The notes under the pieces are model-generated. The model was not told where the DNA came from, searched no databases, and saw only the letters and a list, made by a program, of their open reading frames with translations. Below are positions 17,890 to 27,337 of a stretch of 64,000 bases of DNA, piece by piece; the first letter of the stretch is position 1, and each line of letters begins with the position of its first letter. The DNA is from 79-D21 sp022839995 (GTDB lineage: Bacteria > Synergistota > Synergistia > Synergistales > 79-D21): the NCBI GenBank assembly GCA_022839995.1, contig JALHIN010000006.1:28613-92612 (forward strand), read 5' to 3'. The position numbers and the translations under genes were made by a program.

Positions 17890-19000
17890 TACCGGCTCTG
17901 CCCTCGTCCGCGAAGACTGCGGTACGGATCCTCTCTTGTGGCTGATCCCGCTTCTCCTGAGCGGGATAGGAGTCATCATGATCAGTTCTTCTTCCAGCCC
18001 GATCTCCATGGCGCGCTTTGGCACTCCGCAGGCGCTGGGTGTGAAGCAGGCGGTCTGGATCTTGGTAGGAATGGCTGCCATGCTTTTCTCCTATTCGATA
18101 CCGGTTCAAACCTTGAGAAAAGGAAGTGGGGTTTTCTGGCTGGCCGCCGTGGGATTCTGCTTCCTGCCGCTCCTTCCCCTAACGGGGGTGACGGCGGGCG
18201 GAGCCAGGCGTTGGGTCAACCTGGGGCTTGTCACGGTGCAGGCTGCCGATATCCTCTTCCTTGCTTTTACGATCCACGCCAGCAGAAAACTCTTTGAATC
18301 CCGGGAGAGAGAAACCCGAACCGGTGCCCTGGTCAAAGTCGGGATCTTGTGGGCGATTTCAGCCGTGCCGCTCCTCCTCCAGCCGGATATGGGGAGCACG
18401 ATTCTCGTCTTCGTTCTGGCTATGGGGATCTACGTCCCGCTTTATGGCTGGACGCTTCCCCTCGTGCTAGGTGGAGGAATCGGCGTGGCAGGGTTCCCGT
18501 TCATTTTCACCCATGGCTACCGGTTGAGGCGACTGGAAGCGTTTCTCGATCCCTGGGCGGATCCGCTTGGGAGCGGTTTCCAGGCAATCCAGGGGCTGGT
18601 CGCGTTTGCAAACGGCGGGATTTGGGGAATGGGCCTCGGGCAGGGACTCCAGAAACTCAAATACCTTCCTGCATCCCATACCGACTTTATCCTGGCGGCG
18701 ATCGGCGAGGAGCTGGGGCTGGCCGGTACCCTCGCAGTGCTTGCCCTCTTCGGTTGCTGGTTCTACAGGCTGTTCATCCACTATCGCCGATTGGAGGGGA
18801 CGTTTGAGGCCTGCCTTGTCTGGGGGCTTTGCCTGAACGTCTTTTCCCAAATGGCCATCAACGTCGCCGGCGTGACGAAGCTAATTCCCCTAACGGGGAT
18901 GCCCTTGCCCTTCCTGAGTTACGGAGGGAGCTCCCTCGTCATGATGTGGGCACGGGTGGGGCTTCTCCTGAGGCTAAGCCGATGCCGGCGACTGGGATGA
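17864..19000 (+). CDS. ftsW: septal peptidoglycan polymerase FtsW (SEDS family)
   Basis: Polytopic SEDS-family glycosyltransferase that works with FtsI, 378 aa. Around ten hydrophobic helices; SEDS features include GGARRWVNLG in the first half, DPWADPLGSGFQAIQGL, a gap-spaced HTDFILAAIGEELG and the terminal PLPFLSYGGSSL. The start is taken at TTG 17864, with GAGGGAG about 6 nt upstream; the open frame itself runs further 5' inside murD but that part is out-of-frame murD sequence. It overlaps murD by 26 nt and murG by 19 nt. Confidence 0.93.
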   Translation: MTNLRNGPDTGSALVREDCGTDPLLWLIPLLLSGIGVIMISSSSSPISMARFGTPQALGVKQAVWILVGMAAMLFSYSIPVQTLRKGSGVFWLAAVGFCFLPLLPLTGVTAGGARRWVNLGLVTVQAADILFLAFTIHASRKLFESRERETRTGALVKVGILWAISAVPLLLQPDMGSTILVFVLAMGIYVPLYGWTLPLVLGGGIGVAGFPFIFTHGYRLRRLEAFLDPWADPLGSGFQAIQGLVAFANGGIWGMGLGQGLQKLKYLPASHTDFILAAIGEELGLAGTLAVLALFGCWFYRLFIHYRRLEGTFEACLVWGLCLNVFSQMAINVAGVTKLIPLTGMPLPFLSYGGSSLVMMWARVGLLLRLSRCRRLG

Positions 19001-20094
19001 AGCGCCTTTTCCTGGTAGCGGGCGGAACGGGTGGACACATCTTCCCGGCCCTTTCTTTCGGTCGCTGGTTGTCCGAAACCGTGGAGAGGCTGGAGATCGT
19101 CTATGTTGCTGGAAACAGGCCCCTGGAAAGGGAAATCTACGGCAGTGCCGGATTGAAGCCGGTTTTCCTTTCCTGCGAAGGATCGCCGGTGGGAACGCGG
19201 GGATGGGCCGCAGCAAACCGGTGGCTGCAGGTTGCGAGGGCGTTCGGGGAAATGGTTCGCTTGTTCAGGGAAAGACCTCCATCGGCCTGTGTCCTGTTCG
19301 GGGGATATATTTCCTTCCCCGCACTGGTTGTGGGAAAGATGTTCGGGATCCCCCTGATCGTTCACGAGCAGAATGCCGTCGCCGGGCGTGTCACTCGTAT
19401 GGGGGTTCGGTTCGGGGCGAAACTCCTGACTGGGTGGCGAACTTGCCATCCGTTCAGAAAGAACCGGTACGTAGAGGTCGGAACCCCGATTCGGGCCATG
19501 AGGCGTTTGCCTCGCCGGGAAGCTTGGAATAAACTAAACTTGGGTGATTTCCCCGGCGGGAAGAATTGCCTTGTGCTCGGCGGCTCCCTGGGAAGCCGCT
19601 CCCTCCAGGAAAAGGTTGGAGAAATTTCCGGGCTTGCCGATTTTCGGGGATGGAACTTTCTTGTCGTTGGACAGGAAAAAGGGGATAATCACCTGTCGGA
19701 AAGAGTCTGGGGGATACCGCGCCGCTGGGACATGGAAACGCTCTACTCCCTTGCGGATGTTGCCATCGCCAGGGGAGGCGCGTCGACCTTGTCCGAACTG
19801 CGTGCCTGGGCGATCCCGGCCCTGGTTGTTCCCTGGCCGGATTCTCGGGACGATCACCAGTCCGCCAATGCGAGAGCTTTCTGCGAGGTCGGACAGGGAC
19901 TGGTCTGGGATGAGGTGCTGGAGGGCAGGACGGAGTTTGTTTCAAAGCTTCACCAGCTGGGGTCAATGGATCCAATGGGCGAAAAAAGCCACTCGGATCC
20001 GGGAGTCGCGGCAGAGCGGATCAATCGGAGCGTTCTTAGGGAAATCCTCAGGACTCTTGAAGGGAGAGACGGGAAATGGATGGACTCAAACTGA
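18982..20094 (+). CDS. murG: UDP-GlcNAc:lipid I N-acetylglucosaminyltransferase MurG
   Basis: Peripheral membrane GT-B glycosyltransferase converting lipid I to lipid II, 370 aa. The glycine-rich GGTGGH is at residues 14-19; HEQNAVAGRVTR, VLGGSLGSRSLQ, a single ADVAIARGGASTLSEL and VPWPDSRDDHQSANA are visible. ATG 18982 is chosen because GAGG lies 8 nt upstream; ATG 18997 is an alternative. Both ends overlap neighbours (ftsW by 19 nt, murC by 19 nt). Confidence 0.95.
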   Translation: MPATGMKRLFLVAGGTGGHIFPALSFGRWLSETVERLEIVYVAGNRPLEREIYGSAGLKPVFLSCEGSPVGTRGWAAANRWLQVARAFGEMVRLFRERPPSACVLFGGYISFPALVVGKMFGIPLIVHEQNAVAGRVTRMGVRFGAKLLTGWRTCHPFRKNRYVEVGTPIRAMRRLPRREAWNKLNLGDFPGGKNCLVLGGSLGSRSLQEKVGEISGLADFRGWNFLVVGQEKGDNHLSERVWGIPRRWDMETLYSLADVAIARGGASTLSELRAWAIPALVVPWPDSRDDHQSANARAFCEVGQGLVWDEVLEGRTEFVSKLHQLGSMDPMGEKSHSDPGVAAERINRSVLREILRTLEGRDGKWMDSN

Positions 20095-21527
20095 GCCATG
20101 ACCGGATCAGGAACGTCCACCTGCTTGGAATTGGAGGTTCGGGAATGAGTGGGCTGGCGGCGCTTCTTTCCGAACTTGGATTTGAGGTTTCAGGGTGCGA
20201 TATGTCTCATTCCTACTATATGGAAAAGCTTCTGGCCCGGAAGGTGGAGTGTGTCCTGGGACACGACCCTGCGCACCTGGACCGGTATTGTCCGGATCTC
20301 CTCATTTACAGCAGCGCGATCCCCGAGCGAAATGAGGAACTGATCGAGGCCGGAAGGAGGGGAATCCAGATCGCGAGGCGGGCGGAGGTCCTCAGCTCGC
20401 TTTTCAACGAGCGGTTTGGAGTCGGCATCGCCGGAACCCACGGGAAGACGACCACTTCGTCGATGACGGCCCTGATTCTCGACCGGGCCGGCTTGAAGCC
20501 CACCGTTGCGATCGGCGGGGAAGTCTGCGACATCGGGGCCAACGCAAGGCTGGGAGCCGGCCTTCCGATGGTCGCCGAGCTGGACGAGAGCGACGGTTCA
20601 TTCGAGCTTTTCCGGACGAACGTTTCCGTCATTACCAACGTGGATTGGGATCACGTAGATCATTACCGGACGAGGGAAGAGGTCGAAAAGGCCTTCAACC
20701 GCTTCCTCAACAACAGGAAGAAGGATTCATCCATCGTCATTTGCGGCGAAGACCCGGGCGCAGCGAGGCTGATCGAACAGAATCGCGCTTCCGGTTTCGA
20801 CGGTTCTCTCATGACCTACGGCTGGGGCTCCGGGTGGGATTGGGGAGCGGTTGATGTCAAACATATCCCCGGCGGGGGAGTGTCGTTCAACGTCCTTCAA
20901 CATGGCAGGCTCAAGGGATCGATGACCCTCAAGGTCTCGGGAGAACATAACGTCCTGAATGCACTGGCAGCCTGTGCCGCATCCTCCTGCATGAACGTTC
21001 CCTTTGAGACGGCCAGTGAAGCACTGAAAGCGTTCAAGGGGGCAAAGCGCCGTCTTCAGTACATGGGCTCCGTGGGGGAAGTCGACCTGTATGACGATTA
21101 TGGCCATCACCCAAGAGAAGTCGCCGCAACTCTCCGTGCAGTCCGGTCGATCTTTCCCGGCCGACGGATCGTCACCCTTTTCCAGCCGCATCGTTATACT
21201 CGAACCGCTGCCCTTTACAGCGACTTTGCCGATGCGTTGAACCACTCGGATCGCCTTTTCCTCTTGCCCATCTATGCAGCAGACGAAAATCCGATCCCCG
21301 GGGTTTCCTCGGATCTGATCGGCCAGGCAATGATCGAAAAGGGTGCCCAGCATGTGACGATGTGCACGGACATCGCGGAAGCCGTCGAACGCATCGCCAG
21401 AGAGGCCCGGCCGGACGACCTGGTCCTCACGCTGGGCGCCGGCAATGTCAATTCGGCTTGTGAGCAGCTGATGAGCCGTCTCGAACAGCAAGAGCCCATT
21501 CCCGATGCAATGGCCTGCAGCGCTTGA
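20076..21527 (+). CDS. murC: UDP-MurNAc--L-alanine ligase MurC
   Basis: Adds the first stem-peptide residue, L-alanine, to UDP-MurNAc, 483 aa. NVHLLGIGGSGMSGLAALL opens the Rossmann domain; the ATP loop GTHGKTTT starts at residue 120, followed by ELDESDGSF, NVDWDHVDHY, YDDYGHHPREV and the C-terminal QPHRYTRT. It overlaps murG by 19 nt and murB by 23 nt. Confidence 0.96.
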   Translation: MDGLKLSHDRIRNVHLLGIGGSGMSGLAALLSELGFEVSGCDMSHSYYMEKLLARKVECVLGHDPAHLDRYCPDLLIYSSAIPERNEELIEAGRRGIQIARRAEVLSSLFNERFGVGIAGTHGKTTTSSMTALILDRAGLKPTVAIGGEVCDIGANARLGAGLPMVAELDESDGSFELFRTNVSVITNVDWDHVDHYRTREEVEKAFNRFLNNRKKDSSIVICGEDPGAARLIEQNRASGFDGSLMTYGWGSGWDWGAVDVKHIPGGGVSFNVLQHGRLKGSMTLKVSGEHNVLNALAACAASSCMNVPFETASEALKAFKGAKRRLQYMGSVGEVDLYDDYGHHPREVAATLRAVRSIFPGRRIVTLFQPHRYTRTAALYSDFADALNHSDRLFLLPIYAADENPIPGVSSDLIGQAMIEKGAQHVTMCTDIAEAVERIAREARPDDLVLTLGAGNVNSACEQLMSRLEQQEPIPDAMACSA

Positions 21528-22428
21528 AAGAAAGCTGAATTGCGCTCTTGAACCGCAGGTCCCTCTTGCTCCCCTGACGACCTGGAAGGCAGGAGGCAAC
21601 GCAGAAATGTTTTTGGCCCCGCGTAATGCCGAAGAGGCACACGGGGCTTTTGCCTTTTGCCGGGAAGAAGGCGTGCCGGTCTGGATGATTGGGGGAGGCA
21701 GCAACATCCTGGTTCACCCGGCGGGGCTTCCCGGACTGACCCTCTGGATGGGGAAGATTAACCGCTTTTCCTGCCTTCCGCGAAAAGATGGATCATTCCT
21801 TCTCGAAGCCGATGCGGGATGTTCGACCCGCCGCCTGCTTCACTTCTGCCTCACCTACGGGTTCTCCGGCCTGGAATTCGCAACCGGCATCCACGGTAGC
21901 ATCGGGGGGGCCCTCATGTGCAATGCCGGAGCGGGCGAGGATTCCATCGGAGAGAGAGTCGAGTGGGTGGAAGCAGTGGAGGGAGACGGAACGCTACGCC
22001 GCTGGGACTCCCGTGAACTTTCCTTCCGGTATAGGTTCAGTTCCCTGCGGGACGGGGTTCGCTTGGTCACCCGCTGTGGGCTTAGGCTCCTGAAAGAAAA
22101 CCGGGATCTCATCCGAGAGAGGGTCCAGGGGTTCTGGTCCCTTCGAAAGGGACAACCTCACGGGGCCAAGACGGCGGGCTGCGTTTTCAAGAATCCGGGA
22201 TCGGGAAGGGAACCCGCAGGGTTGTTGCTGGACCGGTCGGGATGCAAGGGCATGAGGATCGGGAATGCAAGGGTTTCCCCCCTCCATGCGAATTTTATCG
22301 AAAACAGCGGTTCAGCGAGCGCAAGCGAGATCTGGGAATTAATCCTGGCTTGCCGGCGGAAAGTCTACGAAGCGAGCGGCATCTGGCTGGAACTGGAGGT
22401 GAACCTGCTCGGTGGCCCGTGGGACTAA
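21505..22428 (+). CDS. murB: UDP-N-acetylenolpyruvoylglucosamine reductase MurB
   Basis: FAD-dependent reductase that makes UDP-MurNAc using NADPH, 307 aa. The FAD segment GGGSNILVHPAGLPGL, then ATGIHGSIGGALMCNAGA and GCVFKNPG are visible; the C-terminal part (LLDRSGCKGMRIGNARVSPLHANFIEN) carries the family substrate residues, with the compact layout of the shorter (type II) MurB group. It overlaps murC by 23 nt and its end overlaps the GTG start of ftsQ. Confidence 0.94.
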   Translation: MQWPAALERKLNCALEPQVPLAPLTTWKAGGNAEMFLAPRNAEEAHGAFAFCREEGVPVWMIGGGSNILVHPAGLPGLTLWMGKINRFSCLPRKDGSFLLEADAGCSTRRLLHFCLTYGFSGLEFATGIHGSIGGALMCNAGAGEDSIGERVEWVEAVEGDGTLRRWDSRELSFRYRFSSLRDGVRLVTRCGLRLLKENRDLIRERVQGFWSLRKGQPHGAKTAGCVFKNPGSGREPAGLLLDRSGCKGMRIGNARVSPLHANFIENSGSASASEIWELILACRRKVYEASGIWLELEVNLLGGPWD

Positions 22429-23263
22429 AAGGGGAGGCCCGGGCCGAAAGCTCCTGGTGCTTGCCCTTTTTTTCGGCATCCTCTGCGGGCTGGAAAACCA
22501 TTACCAACTTCTCCGGCTGGTCGAGCTGACCATCGAGCCGCCGGAAAGCCTGCCCGACAGCGTCTTGTGGAGTTCGATCGGGAGCCTTTCAAGACGTTTC
22601 TGGGTTATCCCCGTGATGAGAAGAGCTTCGATCGCCCGCGAACTGCAGGAACGCTATCCTGCAGAGATCAGGGTTACGAGCCCCGGGTGGGGGCGCATCG
22701 GGATTACCGTGAGGCCCTACCTCCCCTGGCTTTCCATTTCGTACGAGGGAAAACAATACGTCCTTTCCCTCGAAGGGTTTATCTGGCCCAAAGGATTCTC
22801 GGTTGGAGGAGTGAAGCTTCCTGCGGTAGGGGACCGTTTGCCGGCCTGGGAATGGGAGAAGGGGCTCCTGAATCCGTTTACCGATCCAAATCGGCGGGAT
22901 TCGGCCGTACAGAAATCCGCCCTTCCGATCGCGGAAATCGGGCGATGGGAGCAGGGGCTGGCAGAGAAGACCTGGCTGGGGAACCGGGTTCGGACGATGG
23001 TTTCCGCAAGGGGCGGACAGCGGGTTTTGAAGGTGATTGCGCAAAGGAACAATCAAAGGATACAATTGGAATTGAAGGACGATCCAAAAGAATGGGAAGC
23101 GGTGTTTGCCGCGGTACGCCGGATCCTAGGGGATCCGGATTTGTCGAAACAGGGGACATTGCTGATCGATGCGACCTACGAAGGAAAGATCGTTGCACGG
23201 ATTGTTCCTCCTGACGGAACGGACGGAAAGCGGCTAAGGCCGGAAGGGAGCGAATCGAATTGA
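22412..23263 (+). CDS. ftsQ: FtsQ/DivIB-type cell division protein
   Basis: Bitopic divisome protein, 283 aa, placed between murB and ftsA where ftsQ is usual. A basic N-terminus and one membrane helix (about residues 12-28) are followed by a periplasmic domain with a POTRA-like stretch (VELTIEPPESLPDSVLW, then IARELQERYPAEIRVTSPGWGRIGITVRPYLPW) and a DivIB-like beta-rich part. Sequence similarity in this family is low, so position and architecture carry the call. GTG 22412 is 8 nt after GGAGGTGA (22396-22403). Confidence 0.82.
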   Translation: MARGTKRGGPGRKLLVLALFFGILCGLENHYQLLRLVELTIEPPESLPDSVLWSSIGSLSRRFWVIPVMRRASIARELQERYPAEIRVTSPGWGRIGITVRPYLPWLSISYEGKQYVLSLEGFIWPKGFSVGGVKLPAVGDRLPAWEWEKGLLNPFTDPNRRDSAVQKSALPIAEIGRWEQGLAEKTWLGNRVRTMVSARGGQRVLKVIAQRNNQRIQLELKDDPKEWEAVFAAVRRILGDPDLSKQGTLLIDATYEGKIVARIVPPDGTDGKRLRPEGSESN

Positions 23264-24585
23264 AAGACGAACCCGATCTTCTGGTCGGTCTGGACCTGGG
23301 AACAACGAAAATCGCGGTGGTCGTCGCGGAAGTGGACTCTCGTACCGGCGAGGCCCAGATCATCGGTGTCGGCGAGTCCCCTTCCATGGGAATCCGCAAA
23401 GGGATGATCGTGAACCTGGACCAGGCAACCCGAGCCATCCAGGCTGCGGTTGAAGATGCCGAGAGCATGGTTGGGCTGGGGATCGAAGAAGTCGCGGTGG
23501 CCTTCTCCGGAGCAGAATCGGCGAGCGTTCGAACGCGGGGAATGATCTCTCTCGGTCGTTCCGCTAGACAAGTGATGATCGAAGACGTAGACCGAATCAT
23601 CGAGGCTGCGCAATCGGAGATCGCCGTTCCTTTGAATCGCTGCATCCTCCACACGATCCCTGTCGAATATACACTGGATGGGCATCCTGGGATCGACGAC
23701 CCCTTGGACATGACGGGAGTCAGGCTTGAGGTGGAACTCCAGTCGATCATCGTTCCGACGGCCGTGATCCAGAATGTCGTGAACTGCGTGAGCAAGGCCG
23801 GGCTGGATGTCACCGGGCTGGTCATGAAGCCCCTTGCAAGTTCCCTGGGATGCCTTTCCAACGAAGAAGCCATGGCAGGGGTCGCTGTTGTCGATTTGGG
23901 CGGGGGGACTACGGGGGTCTCGGTTTTTTCCGAGGGAAGGCCAAGGAGGCTTTCTGTCATTCCTGTGGGAGGCGACCATATCACCAACGATCTGGCCTGT
24001 GTGCTGAGGATTCCGATCAGCCGCGCAGATGTCCTGAAAAAAAGCGTTTCCCTTTCACCGGAAAGCTTCGGGCAAAACGAAAAGATCGAAATCGAAAGCA
24101 TGGGGAAGATCCTGTCCTTCAGCACCCGTGAAGTGGTTGAGGTCATCGCCTGCCGGCTTGACGAACTCTTTTCCTCCCTGGTGGAAAACGAACTGAAGGA
24201 ATCCGGTGTTTCCATGCTGCCGGGTGGAATTGTTCTGACCGGAGGAGTTTCAAGGTTGGCCGGTCTGGATGCCTACGTGTCGAGACTGCTCGACTTGCCC
24301 GTTCGGGTTGCCGGGCCCCTTGACGCCGGCCGTATGCCTCCCGGTATGGACAGCGAAGAATACGCCAGTGGAGCCGGGATCATTAGGTACGTCCTGGAGA
24401 AGGAGCGGAATCCCTACCGGTACATCGAATCGGACCTCCCTCTTGAAGGATCCGTTTCAGGAGGCCGGATCAGGCGTACGGGCAGGGGAGGCATCAATGC
24501 CGGGAACGGAAAGAAACGAGCCGGGAACGGGGCACTCAAAGCCGTGATGGAAAATATCCGGAAATCCGTGAAGGATTTGTTTTGA
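23260..24585 (+). CDS. ftsA: cell division protein FtsA
   Basis: Actin-like ATPase that ties FtsZ filaments to the membrane, 441 aa. LLVGLDLGTTKIAVVVAEV (phosphate 1), VAVVDLGGGTTGVSVFSEG (phosphate 2) and GIVLTGGVSRLAGLDAY (adenosine motif) are present with a 1C-domain insertion between. The C-terminus ends in basic, amphipathic NGALKAVMENIRKSVKDLF, a probable membrane-targeting helix. It starts with TTG 23260, 9 nt after GGAAGGGAG and overlapping the ftsQ stop by 4 nt. Confidence 0.95.
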   Translation: MKDEPDLLVGLDLGTTKIAVVVAEVDSRTGEAQIIGVGESPSMGIRKGMIVNLDQATRAIQAAVEDAESMVGLGIEEVAVAFSGAESASVRTRGMISLGRSARQVMIEDVDRIIEAAQSEIAVPLNRCILHTIPVEYTLDGHPGIDDPLDMTGVRLEVELQSIIVPTAVIQNVVNCVSKAGLDVTGLVMKPLASSLGCLSNEEAMAGVAVVDLGGGTTGVSVFSEGRPRRLSVIPVGGDHITNDLACVLRIPISRADVLKKSVSLSPESFGQNEKIEIESMGKILSFSTREVVEVIACRLDELFSSLVENELKESGVSMLPGGIVLTGGVSRLAGLDAYVSRLLDLPVRVAGPLDAGRMPPGMDSEEYASGAGIIRYVLEKERNPYRYIESDLPLEGSVSGGRIRRTGRGGINAGNGKKRAGNGALKAVMENIRKSVKDLF

Positions 24586-24615
24586 CCATTCTGGATCCTG
24601 CAGGAGGCGAACGGC

Positions 24616-25806
24616 ATGGCCGACATTTTTGAAATTGAGAAAGCGAGCCGTCCATTCAGGGAAGTCATCAAGGTGATGGGAATCGGCGGTGGCGGAAACA
24701 ACGCGCTGAACCATATCGCTCGTAGCGGGCTTGTCGGCGTGGAGTTCGTTGGAGCCAATACGGACATGGCACACCTTCAGACCTCGGAAGCGGATGTACG
24801 GATCGTCCTGGGGAAGGAATTGACCCGAGGCCTCGGAGCGGGGGCGGATCCAGAGGTCGGGATGAAGGCTGCGAAGGAATCCAGGGAAGAGATTCGCCAA
24901 ATCCTCGAGGGAACCGATATGGTTTTTCTGACGGCCGGAATGGGAGGCGGAACCGGAACGGGGTCGACCCCGGTCATCGCGGAAGTTGCGAAGGAAATGG
25001 GGGTTCTTGTCGTTGCGGTCGTCACCCGCCCCTTCTCCTTCGAGGGCAAGAAACGGCTCTTGCAGGCGAAAGCCGGGATCGAAAACCTGAAAGACAAGGT
25101 AGACGCCCTGATCGTCATTCCCAATGACAAGCTGCTGGAGATTTCCGATTGCAAAACGGCCCTTTGCGATGCCTTCCGGTTGGCGGATGACGTTTTGAGG
25201 CAGGCCGTGCAGGGCGTAACCGACCTGATTTTCCGCCCCGGCCTGGTGAACGTGGACTTTGCCGATGTCCGTACGGTCATGAGCAATGCGGGTTCAGCGA
25301 TCATGGGGATCGGCGAGGCGGAAGGGGAGAGTAGGGCAGAAATCGCGGCGAGGGCAGCAATCAATAGCCCCTTGATGGAAACTCAGATGGCCGGAGCAAA
25401 GGGAGTCCTGTTCAACGTGACGGGAGGTCCGAGCCTGGGGATCCACGAGATCAACCAGGCTGCCAACGTGATTACCGAGGCAGCGGACGAGGATGCGACA
25501 ATCATCTGGGGCAACGTGGTCGATCCTTCGATGGGGGAGAAGATACAGATAACGGTCATCGCGACCGGTTTTTCGGAACAGGCTGTCGTTCCTGTCCAAA
25601 CCCGAAAGATCGAGACTGTCCGCAGGACTGCAACACCTCAACCGGTTCAGGCGGCAACCCCCCGAGTCAAGAAGAACCGGATCGATCTCGAAGAGGCCGA
25701 GGTGCGGTCTTCTTCACAGGAAGAGGACCTTTTCAAGATCAGCGGAGTGCCGACGAACCACCTGGATATCCCTTCCGTTATCCGACGGCGGAAGGCTGGA
25801 GACTGA
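24616..25806 (+). CDS. ftsZ: cell division protein FtsZ
   Basis: Tubulin-like GTPase that forms the division ring, 396 aa. VMGIGGGGNNALNHI opens the GTP-binding domain; the tubulin signature GGGTGTGS is at residues 110-117, and the synergy NVDFADVRTVMSNAG with the catalytic aspartate loop follows. A variable linker (about 320-380) precedes the conserved C-terminal peptide LDIPSVIRRR (383-392), the docking site for FtsA. Last classical dcw gene; the next gene begins 25 nt later. Confidence 0.97.
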   Translation: MADIFEIEKASRPFREVIKVMGIGGGGNNALNHIARSGLVGVEFVGANTDMAHLQTSEADVRIVLGKELTRGLGAGADPEVGMKAAKESREEIRQILEGTDMVFLTAGMGGGTGTGSTPVIAEVAKEMGVLVVAVVTRPFSFEGKKRLLQAKAGIENLKDKVDALIVIPNDKLLEISDCKTALCDAFRLADDVLRQAVQGVTDLIFRPGLVNVDFADVRTVMSNAGSAIMGIGEAEGESRAEIAARAAINSPLMETQMAGAKGVLFNVTGGPSLGIHEINQAANVITEAADEDATIIWGNVVDPSMGEKIQITVIATGFSEQAVVPVQTRKIETVRRTATPQPVQAATPRVKKNRIDLEEAEVRSSSQEEDLFKISGVPTNHLDIPSVIRRRKAGD

Positions 25807-25831
25807 CCGGTCGGAGGGGGGCGCCGGCGGT

Positions 25832-27337
25832 TTGAAGGGATATAGGCGGCTTCCTCCCTATCGTGAAGCTGCCCGGTTCGGCAGAGATTGGGAACCCGTC
25901 ACCCAAAACGAGGTCAATGTGCTTCCGCTGCCGCGGGGGGGCGATCCCTCCTGGGCTCTGGTTTTTCCTTCGGATTACGGAACGGGGATTGCGAACCTCG
26001 GCTTTCATTACGCGTTTTACCATTTAAAAAAGTTGGGGGTTGGCGTAGAGCGTTTTTTTCTTTCGCCGATCCTCAACCTTTCCTTGGAGAGCCGCCGTCC
26101 CCTGCAGGACTTTCCTATCATCACGGCGAGTCTCGCCTATGAGCCGGATGCCCTGAACTTTCTTGAAATACTGGCCAAGGCTGGAATCCCGCCAAGGGCA
26201 AAAGAGCGAAAGCAAGGAAGGTTCCCGCTGATCGGAGCGGCGGGGGCTTTTACTTCGATAAACCCGGCGATGTTGCTCGCCGTTGCCGATTTTATCGTGC
26301 TCGGGGATGGGGAGCCTGTTATTCCCCATCTTGTCGGCTGTTTCCGGGGCCAACCTCATGGAGAGGACGGCCGAGATTCGATCCTGGAAGCCCTAGACGA
26401 GCACCCTTCCATCCTGGTTCCGGCCTTGGGTGAGGAGAGGGCGCTTGAGTTTCTCAAAAACGGGACAAAACGAGTCGCAAAGACGCCCTGCCAACAAACC
26501 CTGGGACACGGCATCTGGATTTCTCCGAACTCGGTCTTTGGAAGGACCCTTCTCCTTGAGCTGCAAAGAGGGTGTGCTCGGGGGTGCCCCTATTGCGTTT
26601 TGCCTTCCTGCTTTTCGCCCCTCAGGCAGAGGCCGGTCGAAACGGTAATTGAAACCGTTGAACGTCTTGCCCCGGTGGTTCCTTTTACCCAGGTGGGGCT
26701 AGTTACCCCGGAAGCGGGGGATTATCCGGGGCTGGAACCGTTGCTTGATACCCTTGAAAGGCTGAAGAAAGGGGTTTCGTTTGCCTCCCTGAGGATCGAC
26801 AACCTGACGAGGAGGATGGTAAAAGCACTGAGGGGTTCGCGGCGAGAAAGCCTCACCATCGCACCGGAAGCGGGGTCGGACCGGTTGCGGTTGCGGTGCG
26901 GAAAAGCCTTCACAAACATGCAGATTCTCGACAAGCTTGAAATGGCGTCCAGCGAAGGGATACGAAAAGTGAAACTCTACTTCATGGTAGGGTTACCGAC
27001 AGAAACGGAAGAGGATCTCATTGCGATCGCCACTCTTGCGGAATCGATCCGGAAAGAATTGCGCCTTGCGGTTTCGCTTTCCGTGAACGTCTTTGTTCCC
27101 AAGCCGGGAACGCCATGGGAAACCCAGTCCTTCGTCGGAACCGCGGAGGCAGAGAGTCGGTGTCGCATCTTGAAATCCGCGATCTCGGGAAAATTGGGCA
27201 GGAGCTGCGATGTCCGATTTTCGAGCCTGCGGGAAGCCGAGTTGGAATATCGACTCTCCTGGGGCGGCCCTGAAATCCTGGATTTGATGGAAACCCTTGT
27301 TGAAAAAAGAAAAGGGGGGAAAACCAATGCTTCCTGA
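25832..27337 (+). CDS. radical SAM protein with N-terminal B12-binding-like domain
   Basis: A 501-residue radical SAM enzyme of unknown substrate. The 4Fe-4S cluster motif is C248-x3-C252-x2-C255 (CARGCPYC). Upstream, residues about 45-180 resemble the B12-binding-like region of the uncharacterised YgiQ/TIGR03960-type radical SAM group: a segment beginning VFPSDYGTGIANLGFHYAF, then RRPLQDFPIITASLAYE and DFIVLGDGEPVI. No corrin-binding DxHxxG is seen, so true B12 binding is doubtful. The later SLTIAPEAGSDRLR and KLYFMVGLPTETEEDL are normal core motifs. Start is TTG 25832, 10 nt after GGAGGGGGG. It lies between ftsZ and a SPOR-domain gene that it overlaps by 11 nt. Confidence 0.82.
   Translation: MKGYRRLPPYREAARFGRDWEPVTQNEVNVLPLPRGGDPSWALVFPSDYGTGIANLGFHYAFYHLKKLGVGVERFFLSPILNLSLESRRPLQDFPIITASLAYEPDALNFLEILAKAGIPPRAKERKQGRFPLIGAAGAFTSINPAMLLAVADFIVLGDGEPVIPHLVGCFRGQPHGEDGRDSILEALDEHPSILVPALGEERALEFLKNGTKRVAKTPCQQTLGHGIWISPNSVFGRTLLLELQRGCARGCPYCVLPSCFSPLRQRPVETVIETVERLAPVVPFTQVGLVTPEAGDYPGLEPLLDTLERLKKGVSFASLRIDNLTRRMVKALRGSRRESLTIAPEAGSDRLRLRCGKAFTNMQILDKLEMASSEGIRKVKLYFMVGLPTETEEDLIAIATLAESIRKELRLAVSLSVNVFVPKPGTPWETQSFVGTAEAESRCRILKSAISGKLGRSCDVRFSSLREAELEYRLSWGGPEILDLMETLVEKRKGGKTNAS

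Noticed and set aside
18829..18981. 5' extension of the murG frame inside ftsW
   Set aside because: Out-of-frame ftsW sequence; the MurG N-terminus begins at 18982 with a ribosome site.
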